Notes: generated by a model not told the origin, from the letters alone. DNA of 64,000 nt from Variovorax sp. J22P240 (GCF_030316855.1 NZ_JASZYR010000002.1:186001-250000), one strand, 5' to 3'. Positions 8,761 through 18,361 are shown, counted from the first letter of the stretch. Numbers and translations: made by a program.

Positions 8761-9477
8761 ATGCGCGCTTCTCCCGTCGAAACCATCAATGCCGTCATCC
8801 CCCCGGTGTTGCAGTCCTTCGATCCGCGTGAAGTGCCGGTGAGCGGAATCGACATTGACCTGCCGGCAGTCCCCCACGATCGCCTCAGCGCCCGCGCCCT
8901 GCGTTCGCGGTTCGCCACGCCCCCCGCGTGGACACCCGAGATGCGGCGCGAGCCGCGAATGTTCGACCGGCCGCCCGCGCAAGCTGCCGTGCTCATCCCA
9001 ATCGTGATGCGGGACGAGCCTACCGTCCTGCTGACCGAGCGCACCACGAACCTGTCGACGCATTCAGGCCAGGTGGCCTTTCCCGGCGGACGCGTGGACC
9101 CCGAAGACGCCAATATCGCCGCCGCCGCACTGCGGGAGGCCTGGGAAGAGGTCGGCCTGTCGGCGCAGTACATCGAAGTGCTCGGCAGCCTGCCGACGTA
9201 CACGACCGTCACCTCGTTCATCGTGACGCCGGTCGTGGCGCTCGTGCGGCCGGATTTCGAACTCTCGATCAACCCCCACGAGGTCGCGGAAGCCTTCGAA
9301 GTGCCTTTCGGTTTCCTGATGAACCCGGCGAACCATCGTCGCCACTCATTGGTCGACGACGACCAGATGTCGCGCGAATGGCTGTCCATGCCCTACCAGG
9401 ACGGTCCCCACGAACGCTACGTCTGGGGAGCGACGGCGGGCATGCTGCGCAACCTCTACCGCTTTCTGAGCGCTTGA
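8761..9477 (+). CDS. Nudix hydrolase, CoA pyrophosphatase type
   Basis: Likely splits CoA, acyl-CoA or oxidised CoA into 4'-phosphopantetheine derivatives and 3',5'-ADP. The 238-residue protein carries the NUDT7/8 (UPF0035) pre-motif LLTERTTNLSTHSGQVAFPG at residues 90-109, directly followed by the Nudix box with REAWEEVGL at 125-133. The start at 8761 was preferred over a TTG at 8740. It stands alone, about 120 nt after the rplS terminator. Close Nudix subfamilies differ in substrate, but this pre-motif is specific for CoA-type members. Confidence 0.85.
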   Translation: MRASPVETINAVIPPVLQSFDPREVPVSGIDIDLPAVPHDRLSARALRSRFATPPAWTPEMRREPRMFDRPPAQAAVLIPIVMRDEPTVLLTERTTNLSTHSGQVAFPGGRVDPEDANIAAAALREAWEEVGLSAQYIEVLGSLPTYTTVTSFIVTPVVALVRPDFELSINPHEVAEAFEVPFGFLMNPANHRRHSLVDDDQMSREWLSMPYQDGPHERYVWGATAGMLRNLYRFLSA

Positions 9478-9577
9478 CCGGTCCCTCTCCTTGGTCCGCG
9501 GGTTCAACTAGGCGGCCGCGGGTTTTGCCCAAGACGCAGCGCGAAATGAGTCAATCCGGCGGTTCTAGAATCCTTTG

Positions 9578-10579
9578 ATGAGCTTCTTTGCCATCCTGTG
9601 CGCGTTGCTGATCGAGCAGGTGCGTCCGCTTGCGTATCACAACCCGGTGTACGGCGGCGTGCTCGCCTGGACGCGTTGGACCAGCCGCAACTTCGACGCC
9701 GGCAAGCCGAACCATGGCTGGGTGGCCTGGTCGCTGGCGGTGTTCGTGCCGACCGTGCTTGCGCTGGCCGTGCATTGGCTCCTGATCCTCACGCTCGGAC
9801 TGCCTTTCGCGGTGCTGTGGAGCATCGCCATCCTCTACGTCACGCTGGGCTTTCGCCAGTTCAGTCATCATTTCACCGGCATTCGAGACGCGCTCGACGA
9901 GGGCGACGAAGCGCTCGCGCGTTCGCTGCTCGCGCATTGGCAGCATGTCGACGCAGCCAACCTGCCACGCAGCGAGATCGTGCGGCATGTGATCGAGCAC
10001 TCGGTGATCGCGGCGCATCGGCACGTCTTTGGCGTGCTCGCATGGTTTTCGATTCTTGCAGCCATCGGTCTCGGGCCTGCGGGCGCGGTGTTCTACCGCA
10101 TGAGCGAATTCGTATCGCGCTATTGGGCGCACAAGAACGGCGCGTCGACGCAGCCGTCCAGCATCTGGGTGCAGCAAGCGGCGGACCGTGCGTGGGGCGT
10201 GATCGACTGGCTGCCCGCGCGCATCACCGCATTGGGCTTCGCCGTGGTCGGCAGCTTCGAAGAGGCGATCGATTGCTGGCGCAATGATGCGCGGCGCTTT
10301 CCCAACGAGAACGACGGCGTGATCCTCGCGGCGACTTCCGGTGCGGTGAACGTCAGGCTCGGAGGCGGCGCGCTGAGCGTGATGCCGATCACCGATCCGT
10401 TGCCGCGCGCACAGGCCGGTGAATCGTTCGTGGATGGACGCGGTTCCGACAGCGGCAGCACGCCGGGACGCGAGCCCGAACCTGCGCACCTGCGCAGCGT
10501 TGTGGGCCTGGTCTGGCGGTCGGTCGTGATGTGGATGGTGTTGCTCGCTCTCCTCACTCTGGCGCGATTGCTGGGCTGA
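9578..10579 (+). CDS. CobD/CbiB-family membrane protein
   Basis: A 333-residue integral membrane protein of the CobD/CbiB family, whose best-known members make adenosylcobinamide (phosphate) from adenosylcobyrate. It starts [20 protein letters not shown]. Hydrophobic segments lie near residues 47-95, 150-175 and 310-330, and the family's Asn-rich motif is visible as [20 protein letters not shown]. No other cobalamin genes are in the window, and proteobacterial members of this branch are often outside cob operons, so the cobalamin role is not certain. A TAGAAT hexamer ends 6 nt before the ATG and there is no ribosome site. hisC follows 22 nt later. Confidence 0.7.
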   Translation: MSFFAILCALLIEQVRPLAYHNPVYGGVLAWTRWTSRNFDAGKPNHGWVAWSLAVFVPTVLALAVHWLLILTLGLPFAVLWSIAILYVTLGFRQFSHHFTGIRDALDEGDEALARSLLAHWQHVDAANLPRSEIVRHVIEHSVIAAHRHVFGVLAWFSILAAIGLGPAGAVFYRMSEFVSRYWAHKNGASTQPSSIWVQQAADRAWGVIDWLPARITALGFAVVGSFEEAIDCWRNDARRFPNENDGVILAATSGAVNVRLGGGALSVMPITDPLPRAQAGESFVDGRGSDSGSTPGREPEPAHLRSVVGLVWRSVVMWMVLLALLTLARLLG

Positions 10580-10601
10580 GCGGCCTGTCAGGGTTCAGAC
10601 G

Positions 10602-11690
10602 TTGTCCAACGTTGCAAGCTTGTGGAGTCCGCGCATCGCGGCGCTCGAGCCCTATGTGCCGGGTGAGCAGCCCCGTATCGCGAGCCTGGTCAAGCTCAAT
10701 ACCAACGAAAACCCGTATCCACCATCGCCGCGAGCGATCGATGCCATCTGCCGCGCGGCCGAGAACGGATTGCAGCTCTACCCGGATCCCGAATCCACGC
10801 AGTTGCGCGAAGCGATCGCCACGCGCCACGCGTTGGACATCAAGCAGGTGTTCGTGGGCAACGGCTCCGACGAGGTCCTGGCCCATGCCTTCTTCGCCTT
10901 CTTCCAACAAGCCGAACCGCTGCTGATCCCCGATGTCACGTACAGCTTCTATCGCGTCTACGCGCAGCTCTACGACATTGCGTGCGAGCTGCAGCCGGTC
11001 GACGATGCTCTGCGCATCGACGACCGCGCCCTGGCCGTGCGCGCGGCTGCAGGCTGCGCAGGCATCGTCATCGCGAACCCGAATGCGCCGACCGGCATCG
11101 GGCTGCCGCTCTCCCGCATCGAAGCCCTGCTCAAGGCATGCGAGGATAGTGTGGTTCTGGTCGATGAGGCCTACGTCGATTTCGGCGGTGAAAGTGCGTT
11201 GCCGCTCATTGCTCGATACCCGAATCTGCTGGTCGTGCAGACCTTGTCCAAGTCGCGCTCCCTGGCGGGCCTGCGCGTTGGATTTGCGTGTGGGCAGGCG
11301 CACTTGATCGACGCCCTTCAGCGTGTCAAGAACAGCTTCAATTCCTACCCGATCGACCGGCTCGCCTCCGCAGGAGCCATCGCCGCGCTCGGAGACGAGG
11401 CGTGGTTCGCCAAGACCCGCGATGACGTTGTCGACACTCGCGAGGGCCTGGTGCTGCAACTGGAGGATCTAGGCTTCGAGGTGCTGCCTTCGCAGGCCAA
11501 TTTCCTGTTCGTGCGTCACCCCGCATACGATGCAGCCGAACTCGCGGCGTCGCTGCGGGCGCGGGCCGTTCTCGTGCGTCATTTCAGGCAGACGCGCATT
11601 GCTCAATACCTGCGCATCACGGTCGGCACGCGCGCCCAGTGTTCGGCGCTGGTCGAAGCGCTTGCGGAGATCATCGTCTGCCCCCTGTAG
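10602..11690 (+). CDS. hisC: Histidinol-phosphate aminotransferase (TTG start)
   Basis: PLP enzyme converting imidazole-acetol phosphate to histidinol phosphate. The 362-residue protein has fold-type I aminotransferase motifs: [14 protein letters not shown] at 31-44, the [11 protein letters not shown] block with the PLP-contacting Asp near 188, the Schiff-base lysine K217 in [14 protein letters not shown], and the R-containing LRITVGTR end. No in-frame ATG lies near the expected N-terminus, so TTG at 10602 is the start; the ribosome site is weak. It follows the CbiB-family gene, and the relative CobC/CobD threonine-phosphate decarboxylase is a HisC paralogue, so a cobalamin role is a minor alternative. 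Confidence 0.88.
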   Translation: MSNVASLWSPRIAALEPYVPGEQPRIASLVKLNTNENPYPPSPRAIDAICRAAENGLQLYPDPESTQLREAIATRHALDIKQVFVGNGSDEVLAHAFFAFFQQAEPLLIPDVTYSFYRVYAQLYDIACELQPVDDALRIDDRALAVRAAAGCAGIVIANPNAPTGIGLPLSRIEALLKACEDSVVLVDEAYVDFGGESALPLIARYPNLLVVQTLSKSRSLAGLRVGFACGQAHLIDALQRVKNSFNSYPIDRLASAGAIAALGDEAWFAKTRDDVVDTREGLVLQLEDLGFEVLPSQANFLFVRHPAYDAAELAASLRARAVLVRHFRQTRIAQYLRITVGTRAQCSALVEALAEIIVCPL

Positions 11691-11698
11691 GGAGCGAC

Positions 11699-12640
11699 TC
11701 AGTATCTCGATTGGGTGAGTTCAGCGAACAACTCGCCGTAGATCCTGTAGCGCGAAGCGCTGATCGCGCCCGGATGGTCGGGCGAATCCACCTGCGCAAT
11801 CACGCCACATCCCGGTTCGTGAAGGTGCGTGCAGTTATAGAACTTGCAGTCTGTGGCCTGCTCCGCGATGTCCGGCATCAGGTGCGCCAGTTGCATCGCC
11901 TCGATGTGATGCAGGCCGAATTCCTGGAAACCCGGCGAGTCGATCAGCGCGGTGCTTCGTGCGGCGTCCACCCAGTACCACGTCGTGCTGGTGGTGGTGT
12001 GCTTGCCCGAGTTGAGCGCCTGTGAGATTTCGCCCGTCAGTGCGGTCGCGCCTGGCACCAGCAGGTTGATCAGCGTGCTCTTGCCAGCGCCGGAGGGACC
12101 AAGCACGAGGGTCGTCTTGCTGGCCAGCATCGTCGACATGGTCGCGCGATCCGATGGGTCGGAGGCAGTCAGCGCCAGCGGTAAGACCTGGTAGCCCATG
12201 CGGCGGTAGGGCGCCAGCCGGCTCCAGGCCCTTTGGAAAGGCACGGTGAGGTCGCTTTTGTTGAGCGCGATGATGGGTGTGATGCGTTCCGCCGCCGCCG
12301 CGATCAACGCGCGCGTCAACTGTGTCTCGGAGAACTCCGGCTCTGCCGCGATCAGGATCAGCACCTGATCAAGGTTGGCCGCGAACGACTTGGTGCGGAT
12401 CTCGTCCTGGCGATAGAACAGGTTCTTCCGCTGCAGCACCTTTTCGATCGTGCCCTCATCTTCGCTCGCCTGCCACTGGATACGGTCGCCGACGACGGCG
12501 TGGCTCTTCTTGCCGCGTGGGTGGCAGATCAGGCGTTCGCCCTCCGGCGTTTCGACGAGGCAGTGGCGGCCGTGGCTTGCGACGACCAGTCCGTCGCGCA
12601 GCACCACGCCGCTGGCCGTGCCGCCGCGCTGCTTAGCCAA
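11699..12640 (-). CDS. rsgA: Small ribosomal subunit biogenesis GTPase RsgA
   Basis: Circularly permuted GTPase that helps late 30S maturation. In the 313-residue protein an N-terminal OB-fold (HCLVETPEGERLICHPRGKK) is followed by G4 (ALNKSDL, near 155) before G1 (GPSGAGKSTLINLL, near 200) and G3 (DSPGFQEFG), the order that defines the family. The C-terminal zinc knuckle is CKFYNCTHLHEPGCGV, with Cys-X5-Cys, His and Cys ligands. It is the last gene of a minus-strand operon after phhB (17-nt gap) and is convergent with hisC, 8 nt apart with no terminator between. Confidence 0.95.
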   Translation of the reverse strand: MAKQRGGTASGVVLRDGLVVASHGRHCLVETPEGERLICHPRGKKSHAVVGDRIQWQASEDEGTIEKVLQRKNLFYRQDEIRTKSFAANLDQVLILIAAEPEFSETQLTRALIAAAAERITPIIALNKSDLTVPFQRAWSRLAPYRRMGYQVLPLALTASDPSDRATMSTMLASKTTLVLGPSGAGKSTLINLLVPGATALTGEISQALNSGKHTTTSTTWYWVDAARSTALIDSPGFQEFGLHHIEAMQLAHLMPDIAEQATDCKFYNCTHLHEPGCGVIAQVDSPDHPGAISASRYRIYGELFAELTQSRY

Positions 12641-12657
12641 GGGCGCGTTCCATCGGG

Positions 12658-12999
12658 TCAGTCCGCAATCAGCGCATCGGCCTGAGCAGCGCAGTCGAAG
12701 TCGGTCGACGAGATGCCGCCCACGTCGTGCGTGTTGAAGCGCACGACACAGCGGTCATAGTGGACCGAGAGGTCGGGATGGTGGTCCTGCCGGTGCGCCA
12801 CCCACGCGAGGGCATTCACGAAGGCGATGGTCTCGAAATAGTTCGCGAAGGTGAAGGTCTTCTCGATCGCGACGCCGGCGCCGTCGCCCGTGAGCTTCCA
12901 TCCTTCCAATCGTGCAAGGCTCGCCACGATTTCCGTGGCGCTCATGGCGCGGCGTGCGTGCGTCTTCCAATCCTTGGTCTTGAACATGCTGCTCATCAT
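12658..12999 (-). CDS. phhB: 4a-hydroxytetrahydrobiopterin dehydratase
   Basis: Pterin-4a-carbinolamine dehydratase, which recycles the cofactor of phenylalanine hydroxylase; some members instead serve molybdopterin-related roles. The 113-residue protein ends with the family signature HRQDHHPDLSVHYDRCVVRFN, here broken for length: HRQDHHPDLSVHY then DRCVVRFNTHDVGG, which carries the catalytic histidines. Several Met codons lie at the start (12999, 12996, 12987); the exact first residue is uncertain. No phenylalanine hydroxylase gene is nearby. Confidence 0.9.
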   Translation of the reverse strand: MMSSMFKTKDWKTHARRAMSATEIVASLARLEGWKLTGDGAGVAIEKTFTFANYFETIAFVNALAWVAHRQDHHPDLSVHYDRCVVRFNTHDVGGISSTDFDCAAQADALIAD

Positions 13000-13005
13000 C
13001 GGCTT

Positions 13006-14283
13006 TCAGGGGCTGATCGCGGCCATGCGCGCGAGGCGCTCGGTGGCGGGTGGGTGCGAGTAGTAGAACTTGACGAACACCGGATCGGGCGTCAGCGTCG
13101 ACGCGTTGTCCTGGTAGAGCTTGAGCAAGGCTGCCGACAGATGGGCGCCGCTGGTTTGCGCGACAGCGTAGGCGTCGGCCTCGAACTCGTGCTTGCGTGA
13201 AATCAGCACCGGCAGCGGCGCAACGAAGAAGCCGAAGACCGGCACCGCGAGCATGAAAAGCAGGATGGCGAGCGCATTGTTGGGCGCCGCCATGTTCGGC
13301 TGCACGCCCAGGCCCGCATAGAACCATGTATGCGTCGACAGCCAGCCCAGCAGGGCAAAGCCGGCGAGGCTCAGCGCGAACATCGCCGCCATCCGCTTCA
13401 TGACGTGCCGGTGCTTGAAGTGGCCCAGCTCGTGCGCCAGCACCGCCTCGACTTCGCCAGCATTAAGCTGGCGCAGCAGCGTGTCGTAGAACACCACGCG
13501 CTTGCTCGCGCCGAAGCCCGTGAAATAGGCATTGGCGTGCGCACTGCGCGTGCTGCCGTCCATCACGAACAGCCCCTTGGCCGCGAAGCCGCAGCGCTGC
13601 ATCAGCGCGTTCACGCGTTCTTTGAGAGCTGCATCGTCCAGCGGCTGGAACTTGTTGAAGATCGGAGCGATGAAAGTGGGGTAGACCAGCATCAACAGCA
13701 GGTTGAATGCCATCCAGGCGCCCCACGCCCAGATCCACCACAGGCTGCCGGCGGCACCCATGAGCCAGAGGATCAGCGCCGCGATCGGCAGGCCGATCAG
13801 CGCACCCAGCACAATGTCCTTGACGGCGTCGGCGAGCCAAAGCCGCCACGTCATCTTGTTGAACCCGAAGCGCTCCTCGAGCCTGAAGGTCTGCCACAGC
13901 GTGAAGGGCAATTCCAGCAGGCCGCCGATCAGCGCGAAGGCGGCGAGCAGGGCGAGTTGCTGCAGCATGCCGCCGCCCAGCCAGCCGAGCAGCAGCTTGT
14001 TGAGCAGGTCGAGACCGCCCAGCAGGGTCCACCCCAGAAGCACCGCAGCGCCCCACGCCATTTCGACGATTCCGAAGCGGGTCTTGGCCATCGTGTAGTC
14101 CGCGGCCTTCTGGTGGGCGGCGAGCGTGATGGCCTGCTGGAAAACCGGGGGAACCGTATCGCGATGGCGTGCCACGTGGCGCACCTGCCGCGTGGCGAGC
14201 CAGAACTTCACGACCAGCCCGGCGATCAGCGCGAGGGCGAAGGCCAGGGTGAAGGCGAGGGAGGTGGATGAGGGGGCGGACAT
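13006..14283 (-). CDS. M48-family (Ste24-type) membrane metallopeptidase
   Basis: A 425-residue integral membrane zinc protease related to CAAX prenyl protease 1 and HtpX; in bacteria it probably acts in membrane protein quality control. The zinc site is [10 protein letters not shown] near residue 278, with the third ligand Glu in [11 protein letters not shown] near residue 357. Several hydrophobic segments occupy the first 220 residues, including [16 protein letters not shown] and [18 protein letters not shown], both typical of Ste24-like proteins. First gene of the operon M48-phhB-rsgA and divergent from orn. A TAAACT hexamer lies 8 nt before its ATG. Confidence 0.9.
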   Translation of the reverse strand: MSAPSSTSLAFTLAFALALIAGLVVKFWLATRQVRHVARHRDTVPPVFQQAITLAAHQKAADYTMAKTRFGIVEMAWGAAVLLGWTLLGGLDLLNKLLLGWLGGGMLQQLALLAAFALIGGLLELPFTLWQTFRLEERFGFNKMTWRLWLADAVKDIVLGALIGLPIAALILWLMGAAGSLWWIWAWGAWMAFNLLLMLVYPTFIAPIFNKFQPLDDAALKERVNALMQRCGFAAKGLFVMDGSTRSAHANAYFTGFGASKRVVFYDTLLRQLNAGEVEAVLAHELGHFKHRHVMKRMAAMFALSLAGFALLGWLSTHTWFYAGLGVQPNMAAPNNALAILLFMLAVPVFGFFVAPLPVLISRKHEFEADAYAVAQTSGAHLSAALLKLYQDNASTLTPDPVFVKFYYSHPPATERLARMAAISP

Positions 14284-14396
14284 GGCGGTCGAGTTTAGCC
14301 CGCAGCCTCGGCGTTCGCCGGTTGCCCTGTCGGTGGAAAGGGCGCTCCAGTGCGGGAAGCCCGGCCGCGCTCAGGGTCATCGACGACAATCGCCGG

Positions 14397-14993
14397 ATGC
14401 CCGAATCCATCGAACCGGCTGCGCCCGCGCCCGCAGCCACGCTCAAGAAGAGTGACCAGAACCTCGTCTGGCTGGACTGCGAAATGAGCGGTCTCGACCC
14501 CGAAAAGGAGCGCCTGCTCGAAATCGCCGTTGTCGTGACCGGTCCCGACCTGACTCCCTGCATCGACGGACCCGTGCTCGTCATCCACCAGAGCGACGAA
14601 GTCCTCGACGGAATGGACTCCTGGAACAAGGGCACCCACGGACGCAGCGGCCTGATCGACAAGGTGAAAGCCTCCACGCTCGACGAAGCCACCGCCGAGC
14701 AGCAGTTGATCCAATTCATCTCGCGCTACATCCCGAAAAGCGGCTCGCCTATGTGCGGCAACACCATCGGCCAGGACCGCCGCTTCCTCGTGAAGTACAT
14801 GCCCAAGCTGGAAGCCTATTTCCACTATCGCAACCTGGACGTCAGCACCCTCAAGGAACTCGCCAAGCGCTGGAAGCCGGCCGCGTACAACGCCTTCAAG
14901 AAGCAGCAGGCCCATACGGCGCTCGCCGACGTGCACGAATCGATCGAGGAACTCGCGCACTACCGTGAAACCTTCCTGCGCATTCAGGATTAG
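14397..14993 (+). CDS. orn: Oligoribonuclease
   Basis: DEDDh 3'-5' exoribonuclease that degrades the shortest RNAs, down to diribonucleotides such as pGpG. The 198-residue product starts [18 protein letters not shown]. Catalytic blocks are [12 protein letters not shown] (first Asp and Glu), [13 protein letters not shown], and [14 protein letters not shown] with the final His and Asp. A longer frame from 14268 reads into the divergent gene's leader and was rejected. There is no ribosome site; a GACAAT hexamer lies 6-7 nt before the ATG. Confidence 0.96.
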   Translation: MPESIEPAAPAPAATLKKSDQNLVWLDCEMSGLDPEKERLLEIAVVVTGPDLTPCIDGPVLVIHQSDEVLDGMDSWNKGTHGRSGLIDKVKASTLDEATAEQQLIQFISRYIPKSGSPMCGNTIGQDRRFLVKYMPKLEAYFHYRNLDVSTLKELAKRWKPAAYNAFKKQQAHTALADVHESIEELAHYRETFLRIQD

Positions 14994-15013
14994 GTAAAAA
15001 CCCCGAGCCATGC

Positions 15014-15019
15014 GATAAT
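15014..15019 (+). promoter_or_regulatory. Candidate extended -10 box for the RNA helicase gene
   Basis: TGC-GATAAT just after the orn stop resembles an extended -10 promoter. Transcription from here would give a leader of about 170 nt before the helicase ATG at 15195. Long leaders are common for cold-induced helicase mRNAs, but no cold-box was identified. Confidence 0.4.
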
Positions 15020-15194
15020 CGACGGCTTCGCTGTTTTGCAGCGTTTTCTTGCATCTCCCTATCTTGCACATCGCGCCCGAATGAACGGGCCGCGGCAAAG
15101 ACGAAAGTCATTGCTGAACGTCGTTGGATGGTTGATGTTTTTCACCACCCGACGGAGCACCGCCCACGGCTGTGCTCGCGTATGAGATTACTGA

Positions 15195-17048
15195 ATGACC
15201 GACGCTTTTGAAGCGCAGGGCGAGTTCGCGCCTGTGCAATCCGATGAATTCGCCGTTTCCGCCGTTTCGCGCGAACTCGAATCCTCCCCCGACTCTTCCA
15301 ACGCCGCTCCCGTTTTCGAGGCACTCGATGCCGTCGAGCCGGCCGAGGCACCGAAGCTGCCGAACGGCTTCATCAAGCTGGGCCTCGCGCCCGAGTTGAT
15401 CGCCGCGGTCGAAGACCTCGGCTTCACCCAGCCCACCACCGTGCAAGAGCAGGTGATCCCGCGCGCCATGACGGCCAGCGGCCACGCCGACGGCCCCACG
15501 CGCTTCGTCGACCTGATGGTGTCGAGCCAGACCGGCAGCGGCAAGACCGCCGCCTTCCTGCTGCCCGTGCTGCACACCCTGCTGCAACGCCAGGCCGAAG
15601 CCGAGGCCGCAGCCAAGGCCGAATTCCAGCGTCTGGCCGCCGAGGCTGCTGCCCGCGGCGAAGCGCCGCCCAAGAAGCCGAAGCGCAAGGACCCGACCAA
15701 CGCGCGCCACTTCAAAGCCGCCACGCCCGGCGCACTGATCCTGTGCCCCACGCGCGAACTCGCGCAACAGGTGGCGCACGATGCCATCGATCTGGTCAAG
15801 CACTGCCGTGGCCTGCGCATTGCCAACGTGGTGGGCGGCATGCCCTACCAACTGCAGATCGCGAAGCTGCAAAACGCCGACCTCGTCGTCGCCACGCCGG
15901 GCCGCCTGCTCGACCTGCAGCGCTCGATGCAGATCAAGCTCGACCAGGTCAAGTTCCTCGTCGTCGACGAAGCCGACCGCATGCTCGACCTGGGCTTCTC
16001 GGACGACCTCGCCGAAGTCAACCAACTCACCATCGAGCGCCAGCAGACGATGATGTTCAGCGCGACCTTTGCGTCGCGCATCCAGCAACTGGCCACCCGC
16101 GTGATGCGCGAACCGCAGCGCGTGACGATCGACAGCCCGCAGGAAAAGCACGCCAACATCAAGCAGGTGCTGTTCTGGGCCGACAACATGCAGCACAAGC
16201 GCAAGTTGCTCGACCACTGGCTGCGCGACACCACCATCAACCAGGCCATCGTGTTTGCGAGCACGCAGGTCGAGTGCGACGGTCTCGCCAATGACCTGCA
16301 ACAGGACGGCTTCAGCGCCGTCGCGCTGCACGGCGCGCTGAGCCAGGGCCTGCGCAACCGCCGGTTGATGGCGCTGCGCCAGGGCCAGGTGCAGATCCTC
16401 GTCGCCACCGACGTGGCCGCGCGCGGCATCGACGTGCCGACCATCACGCACGTGTTCAATTTCGGCCTTCCGATGAAGGCCGAGGACTACACCCACCGCA
16501 TCGGCCGTACCGGCCGGGCAGGGCGCGACGGCATTGCCGTGACCTTCGCCGAGTTGCGCGATCGTCGCCGGATCTTCGACATCGAGTCGTACAGCCGCCA
16601 GCAGTTCAAGTCGGAAGTGATTCCAGGCCTCGAGCCGCAACAGCGTGCGCCGCAAGCGCGTCCGCAAGGCGACTTCGGTGGCCGTGGCCGTGACAACCAT
16701 TCGCGCGATCGCAAGTTCGGCGGCGGTGGTCATCGCGGCGGCAACGGCGGTGGATACGGTGGCGGCGGCGGTTACGCCGGCGCCAGCGGCTTCAACGATC
16801 GCAATGCACGCGGCCCCGCCGCTGGTGCACCGCGTGGTTTCCAGAACCAGGGCAACGCCAATTTCGGCGGCGGCCGTGACGACGGTGGTTTCGGCCGCAA
16901 GCCGGGCTGGGGCGACAGCGCCCCGCGCGGCGGCGCTGGCGGTGGTGCCGGCCGCGGCGACGGCTTTGCTCCCCGTGGGCATGCCGGCGGCGGCAAGGTC
17001 TTCGTTCCGCGTGACGCGCAGAAGCGCGGTTTCAAGCCCAGCCGCTGA
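15195..17048 (+). CDS. rhlE: DEAD-box ATP-dependent RNA helicase, RhlE-like
   Basis: Unwinds RNA in ribosome assembly and mRNA turnover. The 617-residue protein has an acidic 55-residue N-terminus, the Q motif (FTQPTTVQEQVIP), Walker A SQTGSGKT at 111-118, PTRELA near 185, DEAD at about 257-260, SAT, and the helicase C domain with HRIGRTGRAGRDG. Two features stand out: a charged, Ala/Lys-rich insertion at about 131-175 between motifs I and Ia, and a 120-residue C-terminal tail of Gly/Arg repeats (FGGRGRD, GGGGGYAG) of the RGG type. It has a 201-nt gap upstream and a strong terminator downstream. Confidence 0.93.
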   Translation: MTDAFEAQGEFAPVQSDEFAVSAVSRELESSPDSSNAAPVFEALDAVEPAEAPKLPNGFIKLGLAPELIAAVEDLGFTQPTTVQEQVIPRAMTASGHADGPTRFVDLMVSSQTGSGKTAAFLLPVLHTLLQRQAEAEAAAKAEFQRLAAEAAARGEAPPKKPKRKDPTNARHFKAATPGALILCPTRELAQQVAHDAIDLVKHCRGLRIANVVGGMPYQLQIAKLQNADLVVATPGRLLDLQRSMQIKLDQVKFLVVDEADRMLDLGFSDDLAEVNQLTIERQQTMMFSATFASRIQQLATRVMREPQRVTIDSPQEKHANIKQVLFWADNMQHKRKLLDHWLRDTTINQAIVFASTQVECDGLANDLQQDGFSAVALHGALSQGLRNRRLMALRQGQVQILVATDVAARGIDVPTITHVFNFGLPMKAEDYTHRIGRTGRAGRDGIAVTFAELRDRRRIFDIESYSRQQFKSEVIPGLEPQQRAPQARPQGDFGGRGRDNHSRDRKFGGGGHRGGNGGGYGGGGGYAGASGFNDRNARGPAAGAPRGFQNQGNANFGGGRDDGGFGRKPGWGDSAPRGGAGGGAGRGDGFAPRGHAGGGKVFVPRDAQKRGFKPSR

Positions 17049-17081
17049 GCCTGAGCGGCCCTGAGCCGCATCCCATTTCAC

Positions 17082-17114
17082 AAAGCCCGCATTTCCCTGG
17101 AAATGCGGGCTTTT
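17082..17114 (+). terminator. Rho-independent terminator after the RNA helicase gene
   Basis: A perfect 15-bp inverted repeat, AAAGCCCGCATTTCC and its complement, closes a 2-nt gap (effective loop slightly larger) and ends in a TTTT run. It starts 33 nt after the stop codon and marks the right end of the core-genome block. Confidence 0.92.
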
Positions 17115-17186
17115 GTTCGTTTGGCATGGGCCATGCAGTGCCCGTGTCGGCTCCTAGTGGGAAACGCGAATAGGCGTCCTTTTTAG

Positions 17187-17215
17187 TTGACACCTGAACA
17201 GTTGAAAAGTAATGT
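17187..17215 (+). promoter_or_regulatory. Shared promoter/operator element, copy 1
   Basis: TTGACA at 17187-17192 is followed after 17 bp by TAATGT at 17210-17215. The whole 29-bp element matches copy 2 at 33898-33926 in 22 positions, including spacer blocks AGTT and AA that a plain sigma-70 promoter would not require. It lies 72 bp before the ATG of the opine-dehydrogenase-like gene, in the 170-bp gap after the helicase terminator. I infer a sigma-70 promoter overlapped by a site for a locus regulator, most simply the MarR protein at 21092-21622. Confidence 0.6.
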
Positions 17216-17287
17216 ATTGACGGCTCAAGTCCTCCGGTGGCCTGCTGGCGGCCGGTTCATCCACTTCATTCTTTCCACTGTCGACCT

Positions 17288-18361
17288 ATGAAAATCGCAA
17301 TTCTCGGCGGCGGCCACGGCGCCTACGCGGCTGCTGCGGACCTGTCCGAAGCTGATCATGAAGTGCGTCTCTGGCGCCGCGACGCGGGCGCGCTGGAGCC
17401 GGTCGCCAAGGCCGGATCCATCACGTTGAAGGACGCAGCCGGTTCCCGCGACGTGCGGATCGCACTGGCCACTGCCGACATCGGCGCCGCCATGCGGGGT
17501 GCGGAGTTGATCGTCATTCCCACGCCGGCAATCGCGCAGGAAGACATCGCCCGAGCGATGGCCCCGCACCTGGTCGATGGCCAGGTCGTGTTTCTGCCGC
17601 CCGGCACCTTCGGCAGCTATGTCATGGCGCGGCTCGTCGAAGAAGTGGGCAACCGCGCCGACGTGGCCTGGGCCGAGACTGGAACGTTGCCCTACCTCGC
17701 GCGCAAGCACGGCGAGCGCGAGGTGAACGTAACCATCCGCGCCATCCGCCTGCCCACCGGCGTGTACCCGGCGCGCAAGGAGCGCGAGGCCATCGAAGTC
17801 ATCCGCAAGGCCTACCCCAGCGTGCATGGCTGCGGCGATGCGTTGTCGGGCGCGCTGATGAACGCCGGCCCCGTCATTCATCCGCCGCTGATGGTGATGA
17901 ACGCCGCTCCGCTGCAGCACTTCGAGCGCTGGGACATCCACAACGAAGGCACGCAGCGCGCGGTGCGCGACGTGACCGACCGGCTCGATCAGGAGCGCAT
18001 CGCCGTGCGCGAGGCCCTGGGCCAGGGCGCGCCGCACTATCCGCTGGCCGACCACTACAACAACGACCAGTGGATGTACGGCGATGCACACAAGCAATTG
18101 GTGAAATCCGGCGACTGGCGCGAGAACATCGACCTCTATGCGCATCGGTACATCACCGAAGACACGGAACTCGGTCTCGCCTTTCTCGCGTCGGCCGCGC
18201 GCTTCGTCGGTGTCGACGCGCCGATTGCACACGGCCTGCTGGCCATCGTCGGTGGCTTCCTTGGCCGTGACCTGCGCAAGGGTCCGCGCACGCTCGAAAC
18301 GCTCGGCCTCGCCGGCCTGACGCCGGCGCAGCTCAAGCAAAGGCTGCACGATGGCGAATGA
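17288..18361 (+). CDS. NAD/NADP octopine/nopaline dehydrogenase family protein
   Basis: A 357-residue dehydrogenase with an N-terminal Rossmann fold (KIAILGGGHGAYAAAADL) and a C-terminal octopine-dehydrogenase domain with the conserved ALMNAGPVIHPPLMVMNA and RLDQERIAV segments. Family members reductively condense an amino acid with a 2-oxo acid or oxidise the resulting N-(carboxyalkyl) amino acid; many bacterial members have no known substrate. An in-frame Met at 17237 was rejected in favour of the canonical MKIAILGGG start. It begins a tightly packed four-gene operon: the next gene overlaps by 11 nt. The shared promoter element suggests a link to the auxin locus downstream. Confidence 0.85.
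   Translation: MKIAILGGGHGAYAAAADLSEADHEVRLWRRDAGALEPVAKAGSITLKDAAGSRDVRIALATADIGAAMRGAELIVIPTPAIAQEDIARAMAPHLVDGQVVFLPPGTFGSYVMARLVEEVGNRADVAWAETGTLPYLARKHGEREVNVTIRAIRLPTGVYPARKEREAIEVIRKAYPSVHGCGDALSGALMNAGPVIHPPLMVMNAAPLQHFERWDIHNEGTQRAVRDVTDRLDQERIAVREALGQGAPHYPLADHYNNDQWMYGDAHKQLVKSGDWRENIDLYAHRYITEDTELGLAFLASAARFVGVDAPIAHGLLAIVGGFLGRDLRKGPRTLETLGLAGLTPAQLKQRLHDGE

Noticed and set aside
15108..17081. Long antisense open frame (about 650 codons) opposite the RNA helicase
   Set aside because: Low-complexity Ala/Thr/Val product mirrored from the Gly-rich helicase tail; the sense strand is a well-formed DEAD-box gene with terminator.
17288..18361. Octopine dehydrogenase-like gene as a sign of a Ti-plasmid-type opine region
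   Set aside because: The family is widespread in soil bacteria, and no opine transport, T-DNA or conjugation gene is nearby.
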